Positions 7,888 through 15,931 of a stretch of 64,000 bases of DNA are shown one piece after another. Below the pieces are notes generated by a model, which saw only the letters and a program-made list of their open reading frames with translations, had not been told where the DNA came from and did not search any database. A program made the position numbers and the translations under genes. The stretch is taken from positions 1-64,000 of the forward strand of contig JAKJCA010000003.1 in assembly GCA_022706685.1 (NCBI GenBank). The letters run 5' to 3'. The number at the start of each line of letters is the position of its first letter. Position 1 is the first letter of the stretch. This DNA comes from Bacillota bacterium. GTDB taxonomy: Bacteria > Bacillota > Clostridia > Oscillospirales > Acutalibacteraceae.

Positions 7888-8511
7888 ATGGGCGCTACAC
7901 TGCTGTCGGCGGCTGCCGTGTTCGTATCGACGAGTATCGACTACCTGCTGATCCTGACGGTTGTCTTTACTCAGGCCAAAAGCAAAAAAGGCGCGCTGCA
8001 CATCATCGGCGGCCAGTATCTCGGCACCGCCCTGCTGGTCGCAGGAAGCCTCTTAGCCGTTTTTGCCCTGCACTACGTTCCCGAGGAATGGATGCTCGGG
8101 CTGCTGGGCATCATCCCGATCGCCCTGGGGATACGAACGGCCGTCAAGCGCGCGGAGGACGAGCATCAAGAGGCGGAGGAAGTCGAAGAAAAACTCGAGC
8201 GCGCCAAGGCCAGCCGTCTGTTTTGGACGATTACGCTGATAACCCTCGCGTCGGGCGGGGACAACCTGGGCATCTATATCCCCTACTTCACCTCGCTGAG
8301 GGCGCCGGACATCGCGGTTGCGCTGGCGGTGTTCGCCGCGCTGACGCTGGCCCTTTGCGCCGTCGGCTACCGGTTGGCCTCGATACGCCTGATTTCAGAA
8401 ACAATCGAAAAGTACGAAAGGGTTATCGTGCCGGTCGTCTTCATCGCGTTGGGGCTCTACATCATGGCGGAAAGCGGAACTTTTGCCAAACTGGCGGAAG
8501 CGCTCCGCTGA
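7888..8511 (+). CDS. CadD-family cadmium/cation resistance transporter
   Basis: A 207-residue membrane protein with five or six hydrophobic spans. It opens with VFVSTSIDYLLILTVVF, has a charged cytoplasmic loop rich in Glu and Lys near residues 88-112, then a second half beginning TLASGGDNLGIYIPYF. The acidic residues within the spans (SIDYLL and GGDNLGIY) match the CadD family, linked to cadmium resistance and possibly efflux of other ions. It follows the hydrolase by 30 bp and ends in a clear terminator. Confidence 0.85.
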   Translation: MGATLLSAAAVFVSTSIDYLLILTVVFTQAKSKKGALHIIGGQYLGTALLVAGSLLAVFALHYVPEEWMLGLLGIIPIALGIRTAVKRAEDEHQEAEEVEEKLERAKASRLFWTITLITLASGGDNLGIYIPYFTSLRAPDIAVALAVFAALTLALCAVGYRLASIRLISETIEKYERVIVPVVFIALGLYIMAESGTFAKLAEALR

Positions 8512-8534
8512 TTGGCTGCGGAGCGCTTCTTTTG
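8498..8534 (+). terminator. Rho-independent terminator after the CadD-like gene
   Basis: AAGCGCTCCGC pairs with GCGGAGCGCTT across a 9-base loop and is followed by CTTTT. The left arm overlaps the last codons of the gene. Confidence 0.85.
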
Positions 8535-8543
8535 ACCGTTCTT

Positions 8544-8762
8544 TTATTTAAGCAGCAAGCCGATCGCCAGCCCTCCGGCGAGCGCGACGGCCAAAAAGAT
8601 GATAAACGCCGCGGCCGCCGACCGGAGAGCCAGTTTGGCGGGCGTTTTTTTGTCGGTATAATGCCTGCTGTATTCTTTGTAGGAAACAGCGAAAGCCACG
8701 CAGGCGGCAAGAGGGCTGAATAGGATACCGATGAGCAGGTAAAGGCGTACTTCTTCCAACAC
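8544..8762 (-). CDS. Small two-span membrane protein, 72 aa
   Basis: A minus-strand frame with two hydrophobic segments (LYLLIGILFSPLAACVAF and AAAFIIFLAVALAGGLAI) separated by a basic loop (YKEYSRHYTDKKTPAK). The GTG at 8762 is preferred because it follows AAAGAAG. A TTG at 8786 that overlaps the stop of the upstream MFS gene is an alternative and would imply translational coupling. It is the last gene of the minus-strand group that begins with the fluoride riboswitch. Function unknown. Confidence 0.6.
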   Translation of the reverse strand: MLEEVRLYLLIGILFSPLAACVAFAVSYKEYSRHYTDKKTPAKLALRSAAAAFIIFLAVALAGGLAIGLLLK

Positions 8763-8782
8763 GCATTCTTCTTTCGCTTGCT

Positions 8783-10015
8783 TCAACCGTTGTCCGCTTT
8801 TGCCATCCGGCGTATTTTGATGAACATGATGAAGGCCGCCGCCTGCGCGCAGCAGGCGAAAAGCATGATGACGTTCGTTTGTTTCAGATCATACAGCCAC
8901 CCCATCAGCGACGCGCCGCCAAGCAGCGCGAGGCCGTACGCGGTATTGAAAACCCCGTAACCGGTGCCGCGTTTGCTGAAAGGCGTAATATCCGCGATTG
9001 CGGAACGCATGACGGTTTCGTGTGTCCCCATGACAATGCCGAAAATGACCATCCCGATTACAGGCATCACCGCCGAGTCGCTCAGCGTTAAAAAGGGAAG
9101 CGGCAAAGACGCCAGCGGAATAGCCATCAAAACCGCTAACCCGCCGGTTTTAGAGCCGCTTTTCTTTTTCAGACGGTCATAGGCTTTGCCGACAAGCACG
9201 GCCGCGACAGCGTCGACAATCATCGCCATGGAATAGACCAGCGTGATATTTCCGTCGGACATCAGGCGCCCCGCCTTGAGATGATAGCCGATCGTGCTGA
9301 AATTGACAAAACCGAGGGTGCACAGGAAAGTAAAGGCGGTGTAAACCCAAAAGATGTTTTGCAGACGCTCTGACTTGAACCCGCCTTTGTCAACGGCGGG
9401 TATCAGCTGTTCCCGCTTCACTTTGCGGTAAACAAAGGTCAGGAAAAACATCAGTATCACAAACGGGACGGCCAGCAGCCGATAGCCCGTTTGGTATTGA
9501 ACGGTCCCGTTTTTGCCGGAAAAATAAAAGACAGCCGTAAAAACAAGCGGGCCGACAAATGCCCCGATTTGATCCAGTGCCTCCTGAAGCCCGAAAGCAA
9601 AACCGATGCCGACCTGATGCTCGGACACAGCCGATAAAACGGTGTCTTTCGCCGGGCTTCGCAGCGCCTTGCCGATTCTTTCCAGCAAAATCAGAATGAT
9701 GAGGATGTTCCAGTTCATCGTCAGGCCGATGAGCACCACGACCAAAAGCATGCCGTACCCGACGAACATAAAAGGCCAGTGCCTGCCGGTTTTGTCCGAG
9801 AAAACGCCGGCGACGAGCCGGAGAAAATAGCCCAGAAATTCGCCGATGCCAAACACCAGGCCGACTTGTGCCGCGCTGATGCCGAGCAGGTTCAGGTACT
9901 GGCTGTTGGCGCTGCGGGCAGTCTCATAGACCATATCCCCCAGCATACTGATGACGCCGAACAGGATGATAACCGTGACGGCCGGCGCGAACCGCTTTTT
10001 CGGTTGAGTGTTCAT
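8783..10015 (-). CDS. Major facilitator superfamily transporter
   Basis: A 410-residue protein with about twelve hydrophobic spans and the loop-2 type motif VFSDKTGRHWPFMFVGYG. A second basic loop between the halves (YDRLKKKSGSKTGG) is present. It resembles the drug/metabolite exporters annotated as MFS; the substrate cannot be inferred. It lies 117 bp downstream of the DUF190 gene on the same strand, across a strong hairpin, so it may be only partly co-transcribed with the fluoride operon. Confidence 0.85.
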   Translation of the reverse strand: MNTQPKKRFAPAVTVIILFGVISMLGDMVYETARSANSQYLNLLGISAAQVGLVFGIGEFLGYFLRLVAGVFSDKTGRHWPFMFVGYGMLLVVVLIGLTMNWNILIILILLERIGKALRSPAKDTVLSAVSEHQVGIGFAFGLQEALDQIGAFVGPLVFTAVFYFSGKNGTVQYQTGYRLLAVPFVILMFFLTFVYRKVKREQLIPAVDKGGFKSERLQNIFWVYTAFTFLCTLGFVNFSTIGYHLKAGRLMSDGNITLVYSMAMIVDAVAAVLVGKAYDRLKKKSGSKTGGLAVLMAIPLASLPLPFLTLSDSAVMPVIGMVIFGIVMGTHETVMRSAIADITPFSKRGTGYGVFNTAYGLALLGGASLMGWLYDLKQTNVIMLFACCAQAAAFIMFIKIRRMAKADNG

Positions 10016-10050
10016 GGAATCAAGCCCTTATCAGCTTTTATCGTGCGTCT

Positions 10051-10095
10051 GCCTCTGCGTCAGGCGATGCCTGACGCCTCTCTCACAGCAGAGGC
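10051..10095. repeat. Nested palindrome between the MFS and DUF190 genes
   Basis: GCGTCAGGC-GAT-GCCTGACGC is a perfect 9-bp hairpin (10057-10077) nested within GCCTCTGC and GCAGAGGC. The CGTCAGGC core resembles the left end of the miniature element at 11564, so it may be a decayed relative. No T-run follows on the minus strand, so it is not clearly a terminator. Confidence 0.5.
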
Positions 10096-10132
10096 AAAAA
10101 GAGAAACATCGGACTTTAAGCGCGGTTTCTGC

Positions 10133-10492
10133 TTAACCGCGGTAATCATCGGCCCCGTCGCCGTTTTTACCGTATTTGATAACATGGACATCGGTCATGA
10201 TCACCAGACCTTCGTTGACGATTTCCTTGACGGCGGGCAAAGCATTTTCAATTTTATCTTGTGTGTCGATGGCTTCGATAATGATCGGAAGGCTTGAACT
10301 GAGGTCGAGGATGCGAGAGGTGTGGATGGCCCTCGCCTTGCCGTAGCCCTCGATACCGCGGGTTACGGTGACGCCGGCTATCCCCATTTCTTTGAGTTTG
10401 AAAACCACGGCGCTGTACAGATTATGCCCTTTGTATTTGGAATCCTCGCTGACATAGATTTTCAGAATCCGGCAATTGTCCCCCGCTTTCAC
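10133..10492 (-). CDS. DUF190 family protein of the fluoride operon
   Basis: A 119-residue cytoplasmic protein with the DUF190 pattern: LKIYVSEDSKYKGHNLYSAVVFKLKEMGIAGVTVTRGIEGYG at the start and a conserved SLPIIIEAID strand later. DUF190 proteins have a ferredoxin-like, PII-related fold and often sit beside crcB genes; a regulatory or accessory role in fluoride export is inferred, not proven. The start is GTG after AAAGGCGGGG. It lies 15 bp after the second crcB gene, inside the riboswitch-controlled operon. Confidence 0.88.
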   Translation of the reverse strand: MKAGDNCRILKIYVSEDSKYKGHNLYSAVVFKLKEMGIAGVTVTRGIEGYGKARAIHTSRILDLSSSLPIIIEAIDTQDKIENALPAVKEIVNEGLVIMTDVHVIKYGKNGDGADDYRG

Positions 10493-10507
10493 GATGAACC
10501 CCGCCTT

Positions 10508-10888
10508 TCATAAAAATGATTTGAACCATTTGACAGACGCGAAACCGGCCGTATAGGCCGCGATGCCCAGCAGGAAGGTGCCCGCGATATAAACAAGCGC
10601 TTTTCTGCGCTCGCCGTCCTGAAAAAGGCCGAACCCCTCGAAGGTCAAGGTCGAAAAAGTCGTGTACGCTCCCAAAAAGCCCTCGCCCATGAGGAGATAA
10701 ACGTTGCTGCCGGTATTGGCACCCGTCAAAACACCCAGCAGCAGCGCGCCGCTGATGTTGACGATAAAAGTCCCGACGGGAAACGTCGTGTTTGATTTTT
10801 GCGACACGAACCTGCTTAAAAGGAACCTGAAAACCGCGCCGGCCGCGCCGCCTGCACCGACAAACAACCAATTCACATCATACCACAT
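10508..10888 (-). CDS. crcB: Fluoride channel subunit CrcB/Fluc, second gene
   Basis: A 126-residue protein with four hydrophobic spans. It carries the Fluc motifs GAGGAAGAVFRF, the pore block PVGTFIVNISGALLLG and GFLGAYTTFSTLTFE. Fluc proteins form dual-topology dimers that leak fluoride out of the cytoplasm; when two genes occur in tandem they usually form a heterodimer. The frame stays open further upstream, but ATG at 10888 gives the family N-terminus. It starts 8 bp after the first crcB gene ends. Confidence 0.93.
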   Translation of the reverse strand: MWYDVNWLFVGAGGAAGAVFRFLLSRFVSQKSNTTFPVGTFIVNISGALLLGVLTGANTGSNVYLLMGEGFLGAYTTFSTLTFEGFGLFQDGERRKALVYIAGTFLLGIAAYTAGFASVKWFKSFL

Positions 10889-10896
10889 CGTTTCGT

Positions 10897-11310
10897 TTAT
10901 TTCATTCGCCTTTTTTTCAACGCAATCCATTTTTTGCCCAAGCCGCGCGCGGCGGCCGTCCCGAGCCAGACCGCCCCGAGCCCCAGCGCCGCCGACAACA
11001 GGATATAGAAAGCCGCATAGAAATAGCGCCCGCCGTTCATCAGACGGACCGTTTCTTTGCACAGGGCGGAAAAGGTGGTAAACGCCCCGATCATGCCGGT
11101 CGATATGCCCAGCCGGATATCGGCGTCCAACTCCCGGAACTCAAAGGAGACCGTCAGGATAAAAGCGAGGACGAACGCGCCCGCGATATTGAGCAGCAGG
11201 GTATCCAGGGGGATCGCGTCGTGCCATTCAAAGAGGCGGATTTCCCTGAAAAGCAGACGCATGGCGGCGCCAAGGAAACCGCCGAGCCCGATATAAATAT
11301 ATTTGCGCAT
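10897..11310 (-). CDS. crcB: Fluoride channel subunit CrcB/Fluc, first gene
   Basis: A 137-residue four-span protein. Motifs include GLGGFLGAAMRLLF, PLDTLLLNIAGAFVLAF and STGMIGAFTTFSALCKE, all standard for Fluc. The C-terminus ends in a basic tail. ATG at 11310 follows GTGAGG; the in-frame GTG at 11325 is part of that ribosome-binding site. The gene directly follows the fluoride riboswitch and its terminator, so it should be expressed only when fluoride is high. Confidence 0.93.
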   Translation of the reverse strand: MRKYIYIGLGGFLGAAMRLLFREIRLFEWHDAIPLDTLLLNIAGAFVLAFILTVSFEFRELDADIRLGISTGMIGAFTTFSALCKETVRLMNGGRYFYAAFYILLSAALGLGAVWLGTAAARGLGKKWIALKKRRMK

Positions 11311-11325
11311 TTGGAAAAACCTCAC

Positions 11326-11362
11326 AAAAAAATGACTCCCGCAAGAGATTTGCAGAAGTCAT
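11326..11362 (-). terminator. Expression-platform terminator of the fluoride riboswitch
   Basis: On the minus strand ATGACTTCTGC pairs with GCGGGAGTCAT and is followed by seven T. The left arm is the 3' end of the aptamer, so ligand binding and terminator formation compete. Confidence 0.88.
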
Positions 11363-11412
11363 CAGCATAATAAATGCGTTCGGCCGTCACCCGGGGAGAA
11401 CTTCATTCCCCA
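11352..11412 (-). ncRNA. Fluoride riboswitch (crcB motif)
   Basis: On the minus strand this leader starts GGGGAATGAAGTTCTCCCC, passes CGGCCGAACGC and ends with GCTGATGACTTCTGC. These are the conserved landmarks of the crcB RNA: the first stem with its GAUG-like internal loop, the pseudoknot strand and the 3' GCUGAUG block. It lies directly before two crcB genes and overlaps an intrinsic terminator, so it should activate transcription on fluoride binding. Confidence 0.88.
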
Positions 11413-11423
11413 TATTGGAAATT

Positions 11424-11452
11424 ATATTATATGCTTTGAGACGGTATGTCAA
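11424..11452 (-). promoter_or_regulatory. Promoter of the fluoride operon
   Basis: On the minus strand TTGACA (11447-11452) is followed by overlapping -10 candidates in TATAATATAAT; TAATAT at 11424-11429 gives the optimal 17-base spacing. The riboswitch begins about 12 bases on. Confidence 0.7.
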
Positions 11453-11563
11453 GGGACGATTTTTATCATTTTCATTCGTCAGATTAAGCAATTTGTGATA
11501 TATTGTACTTTAAGAAAAGGCGTGAGTTGCCAGTAAACGCTTATATAAGGTTTGCGGGTTGCG

Positions 11564-11749
11564 CCTACCTCTCCGTCAGGCTGTCGCCTGCCACCTCTCC
11601 TACGGCGGTGTTTTGTGGTTCACTCTCCGTCAGGCTTAACGGGGGTTTCCCTTGCTGGTTCTACTGTTTTAGATGAGGATAGACAAGGGATTTTCCCTGG
11701 CTCTCCTTTGTTAAGGAGAGCTGTCGCTGAACAGCGACTGAGAGGTAGG
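11564..11749 (+). mobile_element. Miniature inverted-repeat element, complete copy
   Basis: The 186-bp unit has perfect 10-bp terminal inverted repeats, CCTACCTCTC at the left and GAGAGGTAGG at the right. Inside are three hairpins: CAGGC-TGTC-GCCTG, CTCTCCTT-TGTT-AAGGAGAG and GTCGCTG-AA-CAGCGAC. No coding capacity is evident. A closely related copy lies at 14863-15024 and left halves at 11786 and 62655. Confidence 0.75.
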
Positions 11750-11785
11750 TTGCTAGTCGGCATTATTCAACAAATTGACACAGGT

Positions 11786-11836
11786 CTACCTCTCCGTCAG
11801 GCTGTCGCCTGCCACCTCTCCTAACATAGGAGAGGC
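11786..11836 (+). repeat. Left half of the miniature element
   Basis: It carries CTACCTCTCCGTCAGGC, the CAGGC/GCCTG hairpin and a second perfect hairpin CCTCTCCTA-ACA-TAGGAGAGG, but lacks the right end. It lies just before the restriction-modification gene. Confidence 0.65.
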
Positions 11837-11959
11837 AAGGGATACGAAGAGGCAAAATGAGGAACATAGAACTATTTCTATAAATAAACAGGCCGATGAA
11901 TTTCCGTATTAAGATTTAAGCATTTTGTGATATATTTTATTACGCAGAGGAGTGAGCGT

Positions 11960-14665
11960 ATGCAACTGAGCTGGAAGGAAATTGCCGGGCGGGCCCTTCA
12001 GTTCTCCAAAAAATGGGAGAACGCCAAGGACGAGGCAGCAGAAGCGCAGAGTTTCACCAACGACTTTTTTGACGTTTTCGGCGTGGACCGCAGGCGCGTC
12101 GCCACTTTTGAGCGCAAAGTGCCCATGACCGGCCGGACCGGCTATATCGACACGCTTTGGAAAGGCGTTATCCTCATCGAAATGAAGTCCAGGGGTAAAA
12201 GCCTCGACAAAGCGTACAAACAGGCGCGGGATTATGAATTTTTCCTGCAAGATGAAGAACTGCCGGAATATATCATGGTATCCGACTTTGACAACATTCG
12301 ACTGTATCGCGACACCACCCAGCAGATGTGGGAGTTCAAGACCGCGCAACTGTATAAAAACGTGAAGCTTTTCGCCGATTTGGCGGGCTATAAGACCTCG
12401 GCGGAACTGCCGACGGACCAAGCGGTGGATGTGAAAGCCGCCGAAAAAATGGCGCGTCTGCACGACATCCTGAAAGCGCAGGGCTACGAGGGGCACCAGT
12501 TGGAGGTCTACCTGGTGCGGCTGCTGTTTTGCCTGTTCGCCGACGACGCCGGCATATTTGAAAAGAACATCTTTTTTGATTACCTCTCCGCCTCGAAGGA
12601 GGACGGATCGGACCTCTCCGCCCGCATCGCACGGTTGTTTGAAATCCTCGACACGCCGCCGGAGCAGCGGGCCAAACAGACGATGCTCTCGGAGGAGCTC
12701 AAGCGTTTCGCCTATATCAACGGCAGCCTGTTCGCGGAGCGGCTGGGTTTTGCCGATTTCGACGCCAAAACAAGGAAAATGCTGCTGGAGTGCTGCACGC
12801 TCGACTGGGGCTACATCTCCCCCGCCATCTTCGGCGCGATGTTCCAGGGCGTAATGAAACCCGAGGAGCGCCGGGAACTCGGAGCGCATTACACCAGCGA
12901 GGCGAACATCCTCAAGCTCATCAAGCCGCTGTTCCTCGACGAACTGTGGGAGGAGTTCGAGCGCGTCAAGGGCAACAGCGCCCAGCTGGCGCAGTTCCAT
13001 GACAAAATCAGCAAGCTCGCCTTCCTCGACCCAGCGTGCGGGTGCGGCAACTTCCTGATTATCACGTACCGCGAGCTGCGCCGGTTGGAACTGGCCGTGC
13101 TGAAAATGCTCATCGACAACAAAAACCAGATGGTGCTTGACATATCGCCCTACTGCAAAGTCAACGTCAACCAGTTCTACGGCATCGAGTACGAGGAGTT
13201 CCCCTGCCAAATTGCGCAGGTGGGCATGTGGCTGATGGACCACCAGATGAACGCGCTCGTCGCCGAGCATTTCGGCCTTTATTACGCGCGGCTACCGCTG
13301 AAACAGACGGCGACCATCGTGCACGGCAACGCCCTGCGGATAGAGTGGGAAAACATCGTGCCGAAAAGCGAGTTGAATTATATTTTAGGCAACCCGCCGT
13401 TTTCCGGCGCGCGCATCATGAACGCCGAGCAGAAAGAGGATATGAACCTCGTCTTCGGCAACACGAAAGGCGCCGGCAACCTTGACTATGTGACGGCATG
13501 GTACCGAAAAGCCGCGGAGTATATCACACACACAAAGATAAGCGCGGCATTTGTATCAACGAACTCTATATCCCAAGGCGAGCAGGTTGCGGTTTTATGG
13601 AAACCTTTGCTTGAAAAATTCGGCGTCATTATCAATTTTGGCTACCGCACCTTCAAGTGGAGCAATGAGGCAAAAGGAAAAGCCGCTGTTCATTGTGTTA
13701 TTGTCGGATTTAGTGCCTATGACAAAAAGAGAAACAAATATATTTATGAAAGCGATGGAACAGTATCATTAGCAAACAATATTAATCCTTATTTAGTGAA
13801 TGCTAATAATATTTTCATTACAAACCGCACATCGACATTATGCGATGTACCAGCTATTAATTATGGTAGTTTCGCTTTGGATGATGGGGCTTATACCATA
13901 GACGAGAATGAATATATTCAAATAATTCAGCAAGATGAGAATTGCCAACAATTTCTCCGACCTTTTATCGGAGCAAGGGAATTGTTGCACAATGAAAAAA
14001 GATTTTGTGTATGGCTCAAGAATGTGGCACCTAAATCAATACAAAGCAGCCCAATAATAATGGAAAAAATTAAAAAAGTGCAAGTATGGCGAAGTAAAAG
14101 CAATAGAAAAAACACAATAGAACTTGCAAAAACACCAACTCTTTTTGCGGAGATACGGCAACCGGAAACATCATATTTAGCGATTCCGACTGTTTGCTCT
14201 GAAAAACGAAATTATATACCAATAATGTTTTTATCTCCCAATATAATTGCTTCGAATCAACTTTACATTGTTAGCAATGCAACCCTCTACCATTTTGGCG
14301 TCTTGACATCTAATATCCATATGGCATGGGTAAGAACAGTTTGTGGAAGGTTGAAAAGCGATTACAGATATTCGGCCAATATCGTCTACAACAACTTTCC
14401 GTGGCCCAACCCGACAGACGCCCAAAAGCAGGCCATTGAGCAGGCGGCGCAGGGCGTGCTCGATGCCCGCGCGCTGTACCCCGATAGCAGCCTCGCCGAT
14501 TTGTACGACCCGCTGACGATGCCACCGGAACTGGTCAAGGCACACAACACGCTCGACCGCGCGGTCAAAGCCGCCTACGGCGGCAAAAGTTACGCCACCG
14601 AGGCCGAGCGTGTCGCGGACCTGATGGAACGGTACGCCGAATTAGTCGGCAAGCAGGGCAAGTAG
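11960..14665 (+). CDS. MmeI-like (type IIL) restriction-modification fusion enzyme
   Basis: A 901-residue single-chain enzyme. The N-terminal nuclease has D64 and the E74-M-K76 pair in ILIEMKSRGK, matching the PD-(D/E)XK site of MmeI relatives. A helical linker follows, then an adenine methyltransferase with motif I LDPACGCGNF near residue 355 and motif IV NPPF near 477, and a specificity domain. The family cuts about 20 bp from its site and modifies one strand, with recognition shared by both activities. ATG at 11960 follows GAGGAG. From about 13510 to 14390 the DNA turns sharply AT-rich, covering the target-recognition domain, while both flanks are GC-rich. The gene is bracketed by copies of a miniature element. 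No separate methylase is adjacent or needed. Confidence 0.92.
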   Translation: MQLSWKEIAGRALQFSKKWENAKDEAAEAQSFTNDFFDVFGVDRRRVATFERKVPMTGRTGYIDTLWKGVILIEMKSRGKSLDKAYKQARDYEFFLQDEELPEYIMVSDFDNIRLYRDTTQQMWEFKTAQLYKNVKLFADLAGYKTSAELPTDQAVDVKAAEKMARLHDILKAQGYEGHQLEVYLVRLLFCLFADDAGIFEKNIFFDYLSASKEDGSDLSARIARLFEILDTPPEQRAKQTMLSEELKRFAYINGSLFAERLGFADFDAKTRKMLLECCTLDWGYISPAIFGAMFQGVMKPEERRELGAHYTSEANILKLIKPLFLDELWEEFERVKGNSAQLAQFHDKISKLAFLDPACGCGNFLIITYRELRRLELAVLKMLIDNKNQMVLDISPYCKVNVNQFYGIEYEEFPCQIAQVGMWLMDHQMNALVAEHFGLYYARLPLKQTATIVHGNALRIEWENIVPKSELNYILGNPPFSGARIMNAEQKEDMNLVFGNTKGAGNLDYVTAWYRKAAEYITHTKISAAFVSTNSISQGEQVAVLWKPLLEKFGVIINFGYRTFKWSNEAKGKAAVHCVIVGFSAYDKKRNKYIYESDGTVSLANNINPYLVNANNIFITNRTSTLCDVPAINYGSFALDDGAYTIDENEYIQIIQQDENCQQFLRPFIGARELLHNEKRFCVWLKNVAPKSIQSSPIIMEKIKKVQVWRSKSNRKNTIELAKTPTLFAEIRQPETSYLAIPTVCSEKRNYIPIMFLSPNIIASNQLYIVSNATLYHFGVLTSNIHMAWVRTVCGRLKSDYRYSANIVYNNFPWPNPTDAQKQAIEQAAQGVLDARALYPDSSLADLYDPLTMPPELVKAHNTLDRAVKAAYGGKSYATEAERVADLMERYAELVGKQGK

Positions 14666-14681
14666 AGCCATAGAGTAAAAT

Positions 14682-14718
14682 GCGGGGGCAGACACATCGT
14701 CCGCCCCCGCTTCTTTTC
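14682..14718 (+). terminator. Terminator after the restriction-modification gene
   Basis: GCGGGGGCAGAC pairs with GTCCGCCCCCGC, with one mismatch, and is followed by TTCTTTTC. Confidence 0.75.
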
Positions 14719-14729
14719 ATGCACCGTGT

Positions 14730-14785
14730 CAGCCGCCGTAGACCTCCCCGACGAGGCGGCGCATATCCTGTTGGATTTTCTCGCC
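14730..14785 (-). pseudogene. Duplicated 3' end of the isomerase gene (remnant)
   Basis: These 56 bp match 15051-15106, the end of the sugar isomerase/epimerase gene, with only two differences. The minus-strand reading gives GEKIQQDMRRLVGEVYGG followed by stop, the same C-terminus as the intact gene. The copies are separated by the miniature element at 14863-15024. It is a remnant of a second gene copy or of a duplication made when the island formed. The surrounding gap 14666-15049 holds only this, a terminator and the element. Confidence 0.75.
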
Positions 14786-14862
14786 TTTCTACGAAAAGAA
14801 GAATCGCAAGCGACATTTCCTCAAATAGGGGATTTTCCTTTTGCAAGGGAGTCAAGAAATCG

Positions 14863-15024
14863 ACCTCTCCGTCAGGCTATCGCCTGCCACCTCCCCTTAC
14901 AAGGGGAGGCTTAACGGGGGCTTCCTTTGTTGGTTCTGCTGTTGTATATGAGGATTGATAAGGGAGCTTCCCCGGCTCTCCTTTGATAAGGAGAGCTGTC
15001 GCTGAATAGCGACTGAGAGGTAGG
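14863..15024 (+). mobile_element. Miniature inverted-repeat element, second copy
   Basis: It matches the element at 11564 through most of its length, including the internal CTTAACGGGGG block and the GTCGCTGAATAGCGAC hairpin, and ends in the same GAGAGGTAGG. The left end is ACCTCTCCGTCAGGC with one terminal change. Same orientation as the copy left of the restriction gene. Confidence 0.72.
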
Positions 15025-15049
15025 ATGCGGAGCTGTTTTTAATTAGTGT

Positions 15050-15931
15050 TCAGCCGCCGTAGACCTCCCCGACGAGGCGGCGCATATCCTGTTGAATTTT
15101 TTCGCCGAAAGGCATGTAGAGGTCGTTTTCATACTCGCACAGGAAGATGCCGTCGAAGCCCGCGCCGCGCAGGATTTCGACGGCTTCCCGTATCGGTATT
15201 TTACCCCAAAGGGGCGGCAGGTGGATGTCGCCGGAGCCCAGGGCGGTGCGGGTACCCATGTGGAGGGTTTTATACAGGGCGAAGTTTTCCAGCCGCATGG
15301 GTTCGAAGCGGCCGGTGTTGTCATTGATGTGGGTATGGCGCACCAGCGGCGCGCATTCGCGAACGGCCTGCAAAAAGTCGCCGCCGAAATAGCGGACGGA
15401 AAGATAGAGGTGGCCGATGTCGAGCGTCATCTTGAAATTGTCGTGGTTCATGCGGCGCACCATGTCGATGACCTTGCGGTAATCCTCGATTTCGATGTTC
15501 TCCATCAGCAGGAGGACGCCCCTGCTTGCGGCATAATCGGCCGCTTCGGCGTGTGCTTCAAAAAACGCCTCCTCTTCTTTGAGAATAGGCGACGCTTTGG
15601 AAAAATGCAGCGTCAGGCGATCGATGCCTAAACGCGCGCAGACGTCGATGGACGCGGCGAGGACGCTTTTGTGCAGGGCCGGCTCGCGGAGGTTGCGCAG
15701 ATCAAGCCCCTCGCCGATGTGCCCCGTGATTTTAAGGGGGCTGCGCTCGAATATGCCGCGCACATAGTCGACATAGGGTTCGACGGGCTCGCCGTGCGCG
15801 ATGAGGGGAATACTGGCAAGGTTGAACTCCATGCAGTCAAAGCCGAAACCGCGTATGGCCTCCAGCGACGCTTCGAGCTGCTCGGGTTTGATTTTAATAA
15901 GACCGTTGATACCGATAAGCGGGGTATTCAT
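15050..15931 (-). CDS. Sugar phosphate isomerase/epimerase-like TIM-barrel protein
   Basis: A 293-residue protein of the xylose-isomerase-like TIM-barrel superfamily. Landmarks are the opening NTPLIGINGLIKIKPEQLEAS, GFDCMEFNLAS, the metal-ligand-type strand LLMENIEIED, then MTLDIGHLYL, VRHTHINDNTG and a final FLCEYEND. The glutamate, aspartate and histidines in these blocks are the usual divalent-metal site. It probably interconverts a keto- and aldo-sugar or epimerises one; the substrate is not predictable. ATG at 15931 follows AGAGGG. It appears to be a single-gene unit, and a copy of its last 56 bp lies at 14730. Confidence 0.85.
   Translation of the reverse strand: MNTPLIGINGLIKIKPEQLEASLEAIRGFGFDCMEFNLASIPLIAHGEPVEPYVDYVRGIFERSPLKITGHIGEGLDLRNLREPALHKSVLAASIDVCARLGIDRLTLHFSKASPILKEEEAFFEAHAEAADYAASRGVLLLMENIEIEDYRKVIDMVRRMNHDNFKMTLDIGHLYLSVRYFGGDFLQAVRECAPLVRHTHINDNTGRFEPMRLENFALYKTLHMGTRTALGSGDIHLPPLWGKIPIREAVEILRGAGFDGIFLCEYENDLYMPFGEKIQQDMRRLVGEVYGG

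Noticed and set aside
11909..13270. 453-residue minus-strand open frame
   Set aside because: Antisense to the MmeI-like enzyme in its GC-rich part; the frame ends where the AT-rich specificity domain starts.
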